Of a stretch of 64,000 bases of DNA, positions 21,432-29,861 are shown one piece after another. Origin of the DNA: DASYQD01 sp963837455. GTDB lineage: Bacteria; Acidobacteriota; Thermoanaerobaculia; Multivoradales; JAIOJS01. The translations under genes and the position numbers were made by a program. Location: NCBI GenBank assembly GCA_963837455.1, contig CAWINM010000001.1:248001-312000 (forward strand), read 5' to 3'. How positions within the stretch are numbered: the first letter of the stretch is position 1; each line of letters begins with the position of its first letter. The notes beneath the pieces were generated by a model, which saw nothing but the letters and a program-made list of their open reading frames with translations, made no database searches and had not been told where the DNA came from.

Positions 21432-22235
21432 ATGCGCCGTACTCTCCGCGTCCGACTGCTGCTGCCGCTGGCTCTGCTACTCGTCGCGGCGCCACTCGCC
21501 GCCTACACGATTGTCCTCAAGGACGGCAGCACGCTGCAGGCACGCGAGAAGTTCCAGGTGCAGGGCAGCCTGGCGATGATCACGCTGCCGAGCGGCGCCA
21601 AGACCACCTTGCCGATGGTGCAGATCGACGTCGCCGCCACCGATGCCCGCAACGCCAGCGACTACGGCTCGGCCACCGTGGTGGCCGGCCCGGCTCCGGC
21701 CCCGACGCCAGCGGCGCAGGCGGCGCCGCCGAGCCTCGCACAGCTCGCCGCCCAGCGACGCGTGGTGCCGGAGCCGGCGCGTCCGCTCGTGCCCACCGCC
21801 GCACCCAGCTTGGCGGCCGCCCCCGAGCCGCCCAAGGGGACGCTGCCGAGGACGCCGGCCGGCTACGTCGACTTCCTGCGCTCTCCCCGCACGCAGGTCT
21901 CGCAGGTCGAGCTCGCCACCACCGTCGGCGAGCTGCTGCGCTCGCACGGCGTGAGCAACGTCGGCATCTTCGAGGGGAGCCAGCCGCGCCGCCTGCTCCT
22001 CGAGATCACCGCCAACTCGGAAGGCGGCGTCTTCCAGGCGATCGGCGCCGCGGCGCAGGCGCTGCTCGAGGTCGAGAGCAAGCAGCCGGGTGCCGTCGAC
22101 GCCCTCGAGCTCTTCCTCGCCACCGACCACCGCCAGCGCGCGGGGCAGTTCCTGATCAACCGCGAGCGCGCGCAGGAGCTGGTGAGCAGGCAGCTCGACC
22201 TCACCGCGTTCTACCTCAAGTACGTCGAGTTCTAA
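21432..22235 (+). CDS. Exported protein of unknown function
   Basis: A 267-residue protein with a clear signal peptide (LLLPLALLLVAAPLAA) followed by a small beta module (YTIVLKDGSTLQAREKFQVQG), like the N-terminal SHD1/DUF-type domains seen on many exported proteins. After a Pro/Ala-rich linker (about residues 75-135) comes a mixed alpha/beta C-terminal domain with the motif GVSNVGIFEGSQPRRLLLEI. I recognise no family with confidence. GAGGAG lies ten bases upstream of ATG 21432, with the shared -10 element before that. It ends on the same few bases as the convergent tyrA-like gene. Confidence 0.8.
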   Translation: MRRTLRVRLLLPLALLLVAAPLAAYTIVLKDGSTLQAREKFQVQGSLAMITLPSGAKTTLPMVQIDVAATDARNASDYGSATVVAGPAPAPTPAAQAAPPSLAQLAAQRRVVPEPARPLVPTAAPSLAAAPEPPKGTLPRTPAGYVDFLRSPRTQVSQVELATTVGELLRSHGVSNVGIFEGSQPRRLLLEITANSEGGVFQAIGAAAQALLEVESKQPGAVDALELFLATDHRQRAGQFLINRERAQELVSRQLDLTAFYLKYVEF

Positions 22236-23065
22236 CGGCGCAGCCGAGCGGCGAAGCGGCGCGCCAGCTCGAACTCCTCCTCGAGCGCCGCCACGGGCTG
22301 GGCGGCGCGTGCCGCCACCGCCGCCAGCGCGCGCTCCACCTCCTCGCCGTTGTGCCCGAAGACGTCGCGCCAGAGCGCGAAGGAGCTGCCGGCGAGGCGC
22401 AGGAAGGCCCGGCCGCCGGGGCCTAGCAGGGCCGTCGCCAGGGGCTCGTCGCGGCTCTCGAGCTCCGCCGCCAGGGCGGTGGCGAGCAGCTGGGGGAGGT
22501 GGGAGGTGAGAGCCACCACGCGGTCATGGGCGGCGGCATCGCAGCGCAGGGGTGTCGCGCCGAGCTCCGCCGCCAGGGCCGCCACGCGCTCGACCGGCGC
22601 GTCCTCCCCCACCAGGGCCCAGGTCGAGCCGGCGAAGAGGTCCGGGCGCGCCGCCTCCCAACCGCTCTCGGCGCTGCCGCCGAAAGGGTGACCGCCGACG
22701 AGCTCGACCCCGGCGGGCAGGGCGGCCGCCGCCGCCATCACCACCCCCTTGACGCTGCCAACGTCGGTCACCAGCTGGCCGGCACGGAAGGGCAGCCGCC
22801 GCAACGCTGCCAGGATGGCCGTCACCGGCAGGGCGAGCACCACCACCGCGGCCTCGCCGAGCGCCTCGATCGGCACCTGGCGGGCGATCCAGCCGCGGGC
22901 GACGAGCGCGGCAAGGTCGCGCCGGTCGTGCCCCCAGACCTCGTGGCCGGCGGCGCTCCACCCCGCCGCCGCCGAGGCGCCGACGGCGCCGCAACCGACG
23001 ACGAGCAACGGCTCGCGAGCGGCCGCTGGCGGCGGCGGTTCCTGGTGTGCGGCGTCGCCCACCAT
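22232..23065 (-). CDS. Prephenate dehydrogenase family protein
   Basis: A 277-residue NAD(P)-dependent TyrA-type dehydrogenase. The Rossmann loop VVGCGAVGASAA is near residue 22 and the prephenate-binding motif GGHPFGGSAESG near residue 125. The C-terminal helical dimer domain has the conserved SHLPQLLATALA. It would oxidise prephenate or arogenate in tyrosine synthesis. No ACT domain is present. It is the last gene of a minus-strand run after the 108-aa unknown (gap 16 bases), and its stop overlaps that of the convergent exported protein gene. Company with acyl-CoA metabolism genes is unusual for tyrA, so a related 2-hydroxyacid substrate is possible. Confidence 0.88.
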   Translation of the reverse strand: MVGDAAHQEPPPPAAAREPLLVVGCGAVGASAAAGWSAAGHEVWGHDRRDLAALVARGWIARQVPIEALGEAAVVVLALPVTAILAALRRLPFRAGQLVTDVGSVKGVVMAAAAALPAGVELVGGHPFGGSAESGWEAARPDLFAGSTWALVGEDAPVERVAALAAELGATPLRCDAAAHDRVVALTSHLPQLLATALAAELESRDEPLATALLGPGGRAFLRLAGSSFALWRDVFGHNGEEVERALAAVAARAAQPVAALEEEFELARRFAARLRR

Positions 23066-23081
23066 GCCCTCCCGCCGCCTC

Positions 23082-23408
23082 CTAGGAGACCAGGCCGCCC
23101 GGCTCGCCGGCGAGCCCGAGGTGGACCTCCACCGGTACTCCCGCCAGGCGCTGGAAGCGCTGGCGGTAGCTCTCCACCTCCCCCACCTGCTCGTCGAGGA
23201 ACATGCGCTCGACACGGAAGAGGGGCACGAACATGGTCGCCAGATCGAGGGTGCCATCGTGGCGGGCCACGGCGCGCACCCAGTCGTCGAAGGAGGAGAG
23301 GTTGATGCCGCGCACGGTGACACCCTCCCCTTGCAAGCGCAGCAGCACGCCCCAGAGCTTCTCGGTGGGCTGCACGAGGTGGAGGATGACGAGCGAGCCG
23401 GCGTTCAT
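23082..23408 (-). CDS. Conserved 108-residue protein of unknown function
   Basis: A small soluble alpha/beta protein. A hydrophobic first strand (SLVILHLVQPTEKLWG) is followed by GEGVTVRGINLSSFDDW and a helix RYRQRF-like segment near residue 80. The first residues overlap the epimerase stop by four bases (ATGA), so it is translationally coupled in the acyl-CoA dehydrogenase, epimerase and TyrA operon. The overlap argues it is a real gene. The strand pattern could fit an ACT- or DUF-like regulatory fold that senses an amino acid or CoA metabolite, but I cannot name a family. Confidence 0.75.
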   Translation of the reverse strand: MNAGSLVILHLVQPTEKLWGVLLRLQGEGVTVRGINLSSFDDWVRAVARHDGTLDLATMFVPLFRVERMFLDEQVGEVESYRQRFQRLAGVPVEVHLGLAGEPGGLVS

Positions 23409-23812
23409 GGCTCGACCGCTTCTTGCGCCAGCTCCACGAGCACCCCGCCGGCGCTGCGCGGGTGCACGAACTGCACGCGCGTGCCGACGGCGCCGGCGCT
23501 GGGCTCGGCGCGCAGCAGCGTCGCCCCTGCCTCACGCAGGCGGCGGTCATCGGCGGCGAGGGCGTCGCTGTCGAGGCAGAGGTGGTGGATCCCCGGGCCG
23601 CGCTTGGCGAGGAAGCCGGCGATCGGCGAGTCGTCACGGGTGGGCTCGAGCAGCTCGATGCGGGTGCCGCCGCAGGGGATCATCGCCACCCGCACCCCTT
23701 CCGCCGGCACCTCCTCGACGCGCTCGACGGTGAGCCCCAGGGCCTCCCAGAAGGGCCGCGCCTCGGCGATCGAGCGCACGGCGATGCCGACATGGGCGAT
23801 GCCACGGATCAC
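23405..23812 (-). CDS. mce: Methylmalonyl-CoA epimerase
   Basis: A 135-residue glyoxalase/VOC-fold enzyme that interconverts (R)- and (S)-methylmalonyl-CoA. The four metal or catalytic positions are visible: His in IAHVGIAV near the N-terminus, Glu in RIELLEP, His in GIHHLCLD and Glu in GVLVELAQ near the end. Length equals the family norm. It follows acyl-CoA dehydrogenase by 46 bases and overlaps the next gene, consistent with propionate or branched-chain oxidation. A methylmalonyl-CoA mutase is not in this window. A lactoylglutathione lyase is an alternative family call, but HLCLD favours the epimerase. Confidence 0.88.
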   Translation of the reverse strand: MIRGIAHVGIAVRSIAEARPFWEALGLTVERVEEVPAEGVRVAMIPCGGTRIELLEPTRDDSPIAGFLAKRGPGIHHLCLDSDALAADDRRLREAGATLLRAEPSAGAVGTRVQFVHPRSAGGVLVELAQEAVEP

Positions 23813-23858
23813 GGGCGCCGCACGCCTTGCCGCTGCCGGCCGCGTGCGCCGGCGCGGC

Positions 23859-25076
23859 TCATCGCCCCCCTCGCGCGCCGGGCCTGCCCAGCAGCTGCCG
23901 GGCGATCACCAGCCGCTGCACCTCGCTGGTGCCCTCACCGATGGTGCAGATCTTGGCATCGCGGTAGAACTTCTCGGCCCGGTAGTCCTTGATGAAGCCG
24001 TAGCCGCCGTGGATCTGCACGCCGCGCTCGCTGCAGAAGACGGCCGCCTCGCCGGCGGCGAGCTTGGCCTGCGAGGCGACCAGGGTCACCGGCCGGCCGC
24101 GGTCCATCGCCTCGGCGGCGGCGAAGGTGAGCGCCTCGGCAGCGGCGATGCGCGTTGCCATCTCGGCGAGGGCGAACTGGATGGCCTGGAACTCGGCGAT
24201 CGGCTTGCCGAACTGCTCGCGCTCCTTGGCGTAAGCGGTGGCCGCGCGCAGGGCGCCGATGGCGGTGCCGAGACCGAGGGCGGCGATCGAGATGCGACCG
24301 CCGTCGAGCACCACCATCGCCTGCTTGAACCCCTCGCCGCGCGCCCCGAGCAGGTTGTCGTCGGGCACGAAGCAGTCCTCCATCACCACCTCGGCGGTGT
24401 CGGAGGCGCGGATGCCGAGCTTGTTCTCTTTCTTGCCCGGCCGGAACCCCGGGGTGCCCTTTTCGATGACGAAGGCCGAGAGGTTGTGCCCCTTCGGCGC
24501 CTCCGGCTCGGTCACCGCGAAGACGACGCACACGTCACCCACCGAGCCGTGGGTGGTGAAGGTCTTGGCGCCGTTGAGCACCCAGCCGCCTGCCACCTTG
24601 TCGGCCCGGGTACGGGTGCCGCCGGCGTCCGAGCCGGCATTGGGCTCGGTGAGGCTCCAGGCGCCGAGCTTCTCGCCGGCGGCCAGCGGCACCAGCCAGC
24701 GCTGCCGCTGCCCGTCGCTGCCGAACTTGAAGATGTGGTTGCTGCACAGCGAGTTGTGCGCGGCGACGCTGATCCCCACCGAGGGGTCCACCGCCGAGAG
24801 CTCGGTGATCACCAGCACGTACTCGACGTAGCCGAGGCCGGCTCCCCCCCACTGCTCGGGGAAGATGACGCCCAGGAAGCCCAGCTCCCCCGCCTTCGCG
24901 ATCACCTCGCGCGGGAAGTGCTGGGCCTCGTCGGTCTCGTCGACGATGGGGTCGACCTCGCGGCGCGCGAACTCGCGCGCCGTCTCTTGGATGGCGCGCT
25001 GCTCGGCGGTGAGGGCGAACTCGATGCCGCTCTCCGCCGTGGCGACGGCAGCGCTCTGGCCAGGAGTCTCGAGCAT
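23859..25076 (-). CDS. Acyl-CoA dehydrogenase
   Basis: A 405-residue FAD flavoprotein that takes the alpha-beta hydrogens from acyl-CoA in beta-oxidation. Order: N-terminal helical domain, mid domain with WSLTEPNAGSDAGG and the FAD-binding TFTTHGSVGD, then the C-terminal helices with REQFGKPIAEFQ and the QIHGGYGFIKD patch. The catalytic Glu is in CTIGEGTSEVQ, as in short-chain/butyryl-CoA types. ATG 25076 has GGAG seven bases upstream and a TACGAT -10 at 25099-25094. It heads the mce-108 aa-TyrA operon. Substrate chain length is unknown; the SCAD-like Glu position suggests short chain. Confidence 0.93.
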   Translation of the reverse strand: MLETPGQSAAVATAESGIEFALTAEQRAIQETAREFARREVDPIVDETDEAQHFPREVIAKAGELGFLGVIFPEQWGGAGLGYVEYVLVITELSAVDPSVGISVAAHNSLCSNHIFKFGSDGQRQRWLVPLAAGEKLGAWSLTEPNAGSDAGGTRTRADKVAGGWVLNGAKTFTTHGSVGDVCVVFAVTEPEAPKGHNLSAFVIEKGTPGFRPGKKENKLGIRASDTAEVVMEDCFVPDDNLLGARGEGFKQAMVVLDGGRISIAALGLGTAIGALRAATAYAKEREQFGKPIAEFQAIQFALAEMATRIAAAEALTFAAAEAMDRGRPVTLVASQAKLAAGEAAVFCSERGVQIHGGYGFIKDYRAEKFYRDAKICTIGEGTSEVQRLVIARQLLGRPGARGGR

Positions 25077-25093
25077 GATGGTCTCCGCTTGGG

Positions 25094-25099
25094 ATCGTA
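25094..25099 (-). promoter_or_regulatory. -10 box for the acyl-CoA dehydrogenase operon
   Basis: TACGAT (25099-25094) would start transcription near 25087, giving a leader of about 11 bases that still holds GGAG before ATG 25076. No -35 was found. Confidence 0.4.
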
Positions 25100-25160
25100 T
25101 CGCACGGGCCCGCCGGCCGGCAGTGCCGCAGCGCACCACCGGCCGACCCCCACCGTCGGC

Positions 25161-27392
<2,232 letters not shown>

Positions 27393-27564
27393 CAGGCACC
27401 TCCTGTCGGAGGTCAGCATGGTAGTCGCTCGGCGGCGGGTCCCGCCAGCCGCCCGACCGACGCGAGTCGACGGTCGCACCACCTCACCGGCGCGCGCGAG
27501 CTCGTCCGCCGCCTCCCCAGACCCGATCCTGCCGCCGCACCAGGCAGGGACGGCCAGCGAGCCG

Positions 27565-27577
27565 TAAGATCGGCCGG
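27565..27577 (+). promoter_or_regulatory. -10 box seven bases before the NDH-2 gene
   Basis: TAAGAT (27565-27570), seven bases, then ATG 27578. There is no Shine-Dalgarno sequence, so the gene is predicted leaderless. Confidence 0.5.
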
Positions 27578-28807
27578 ATGGCGCCCCCCAGGCTGGTGAT
27601 CCTCGGCTCGGGCTTCGCCGGCTACGCCCTGGCGCGTTCGCTCCCCCGCGGCCAGGCCGAGCTCACCGTCGTCTCGCCGCGCAACCACTTCGTCTTCACG
27701 CCGCTGCTCCCCTCGGCGGTGGTGGGGACGGTCGAGTTTCGCAGCATCCTCGAGCCGGTGCGGCGGCGCGTGCCGCACGCCCAGGTGGTGGAGGCCGAGG
27801 CGGCGGGGGTCGACTGGATCGCCCGCCGCGTGCTGTGCCGCTCGGCGGTATCCGACGAGGAGCTGGCGCTGCCCTTCGACCTGCTGGTGGTAGCGGTGGG
27901 GGCGGCAGTGGCCGACTACGGTGTCGCCGGCGTTCGCGACCACGCCCTCTGCCTGCGCGACGTTAGCGACGCCCGCGCCATGCGCACGCGGGTGCTGACG
28001 CAGCTCGCCCGCGCCGACCTGCCGGGGCTGCCCGAGGAGGAGGTGCGGCGGCGGCTGACCTTCATCGTCTGCGGTGGCGGTGCCACCGGGGTCGAGCTCG
28101 CGGCCGAGCTGCACGACCTGCTCGAGGACGAGCTGCGCACCACCTTCCCCACCGTCGCCCGGCTTGCCCGCGTGGTGCTGCTCGAGGCTGGGCCGCGCCT
28201 CCTTGGCGGCTTCGACGCCGCCCTCGCCGCCTACACCCGCGAGCACTTCGCGCGCGGCGGCATCGAGGTCCGCATTTCGACACCGGTGGCCGCCGTCGCC
28301 GCCGATCACGTGACCCTCGCCGACGGCAGCGACCTCCCCTGCGGCGCCGTCTTCTGGGCCGGCGGCCTCGCCCCGCATCCATTCGTGCGCACCCTCGGGG
28401 TGACGCTCGACACCCACGGGCGTCTGCCCGTCGACCGCACCCTCCGCATCGCCCGACAGACGGGTGCCTTCGCGCTCGGCGACTGCGCCTGCTGCCCCGA
28501 GGCGCCGCTGCCGGCGACGGCGCAGGTGGCGCAGCAGCAGGGACACCACCTGGCGCGGGCACTGCGCCTGGAGGCGCAGGGTCGCCACCCGCCGCCCTTC
28601 GAGTTCTCGTCGCGCGGCATGCTCGCCTACATCGGCGCCCACCAGGCGCTCGCCGACCTGCCGCACGTCAAGTGGAGCGGCCGCCTGGCCTGGCTCTTCT
28701 GGCGCTCGGTCTACCTCACCAAGCTCGTCTCGCTCGCCAACAAGGTCAAGGTGCTCGCCGACTGGGGCAAGGCCGCCGCCTTCGGCCGCGACACCAGCCG
28801 GTTCTGA
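27578..28807 (+). CDS. Type II NADH dehydrogenase (NDH-2)-like FAD oxidoreductase
   Basis: A 409-residue flavoprotein of the NDH-2 family. The FAD-binding loop is LGSGFAGYALA near the N-terminus and the NADH-binding loop is CGGGATGVELAAEL near residue 168. AFALGDCA close to the C-terminus closes the FAD site. AQVAQQQGHHLA is the family's quinone-side helix, and the basic, amphipathic C-terminus (WLFWRSVYLTKLV) is the membrane-binding element. It would oxidise NADH and reduce quinone without pumping protons. The next gene on the strand is a metal exporter, 11 bases away, so they are likely co-transcribed; a functional link is not obvious. Confidence 0.9.
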   Translation: MAPPRLVILGSGFAGYALARSLPRGQAELTVVSPRNHFVFTPLLPSAVVGTVEFRSILEPVRRRVPHAQVVEAEAAGVDWIARRVLCRSAVSDEELALPFDLLVVAVGAAVADYGVAGVRDHALCLRDVSDARAMRTRVLTQLARADLPGLPEEEVRRRLTFIVCGGGATGVELAAELHDLLEDELRTTFPTVARLARVVLLEAGPRLLGGFDAALAAYTREHFARGGIEVRISTPVAAVAADHVTLADGSDLPCGAVFWAGGLAPHPFVRTLGVTLDTHGRLPVDRTLRIARQTGAFALGDCACCPEAPLPATAQVAQQQGHHLARALRLEAQGRHPPPFEFSSRGMLAYIGAHQALADLPHVKWSGRLAWLFWRSVYLTKLVSLANKVKVLADWGKAAAFGRDTSRF

Positions 28808-28818
28808 GGGGAGCACCC

Positions 28819-29730
28819 GTGCCGCTGAGCGCCGCTGCCAACCGGCGGGTCTCCCGCGCCGCCCGCCTCAACGTCGCCGCCGGCGTGCTGCTGCTGGTGG
28901 TCAAGGCAGTGGCCTGGTGGCAGACGCGCTCGGTGGCACTCCTCGCCGACGCCCTGGAGTCGATCGTCAACGTGACCGCGGCCGGGGCGGCAGCGCTGGC
29001 GGTGGCGGTGGCGCGCCGGCCGCCGGACCGCAAGCACCCTTTCGGCCACACCAAGGCCGAGTACCTGTCGGCGGCGCTCGAGGGAGCGCTGGTGCTCGCC
29101 GCCGCCGCCGGTATCGTCGCCGAGGCCTGGCGCCACCTGCGCCACCCGCAACCGCCCTCGGCGCTCGGCGTCGGGCTCGCCCTCGCCACCGCCGCGGCGC
29201 TCGCCAACGGCGCCCTCGCCGCCTACCTGCGTCACGTCGGCCACCGCGAACGCTCTCCGGCGCTGGTGGCGAGCGGGGCGCACCTGTGGGGCGACGTCCT
29301 CACCACCGCCGGCGTCCTCGCCGGGCTGGGTGCCGCGTGGGCGACCGGCCGCTGGGTGCTCGATCCGCTGCTCGCCCTGGTGGTGGCGATCAACATCCTG
29401 CGCCTGGGCTGGAAGGTGATCCGCGACTCGGTGGGCGGGCTGATGGACGAGTCGCTGGGCGCCGGCGAGGTCGAGCGGGTCACCGCCGCCGTGCGTCGCG
29501 AGATGGGCGGCGCCCTGCAGTTCCACGACCTGCGCACGCGGCGCGCCGGTCCGCGCCCCTTCGTCGAGCTCCACCTGGTGGTGCCCGGCGCCATGCGCGT
29601 CGACGCCGCCCACGCCATCTGCGACCGCATCGAGGAGGCGGTCCAGGAGGAGCTCCCCGACGCCGACGTGGTGGTGCACGTCGAGCCGGAGAGCGAGCTG
29701 CGGGGAGCGGGGGCGGCGGCGGAGACCTAG
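28819..29730 (+). CDS. Cation diffusion facilitator family transporter
   Basis: A 303-residue CDF exporter of divalent metals with six membrane helices and a cytoplasmic C-terminal domain. Metal-site residues in helix 2 are replaced in the ADALESIVNV motif, where classic members have Asp/His and Asp; helix 5 keeps HLWGD (His-x3-Asp). HPFGHTKAEYLS is the conserved cytoplasmic loop of the FieF/MMT group. The C-terminal ferredoxin-like domain (about 215-295) dimerises and senses metal. GTG 28819 is preceded by GGGGAG. Metal specificity (Zn, Fe, Mn or Co) cannot be read from this sequence. Confidence 0.88.
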   Translation: MPLSAAANRRVSRAARLNVAAGVLLLVVKAVAWWQTRSVALLADALESIVNVTAAGAAALAVAVARRPPDRKHPFGHTKAEYLSAALEGALVLAAAAGIVAEAWRHLRHPQPPSALGVGLALATAAALANGALAAYLRHVGHRERSPALVASGAHLWGDVLTTAGVLAGLGAAWATGRWVLDPLLALVVAINILRLGWKVIRDSVGGLMDESLGAGEVERVTAAVRREMGGALQFHDLRTRRAGPRPFVELHLVVPGAMRVDAAHAICDRIEEAVQEELPDADVVVHVEPESELRGAGAAAET

Positions 29731-29841
29731 CCGGTCGAGACGCGCACGACCGCCGCCGACCTCGCGCACTCGTCACCGGCTGCCCATCTCGCGCTCGCCG
29801 CTCGATGGCCGGTGCGACCCCCACGGTGGAGGACGGTCTTC

Positions 29842-29861
29842 CCGCGGCCCGCGCGCCGCGG
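29842..29861. terminator. GC hairpin between convergent genes
   Basis: CCGCGGC (29842-29848) pairs with GCCGCGG (29855-29861) around a 6-base loop, next to the stop of the secreted protein gene and 112 bases after the CDF stop. No U-tract follows on either strand, so termination is only a guess. Confidence 0.25.
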
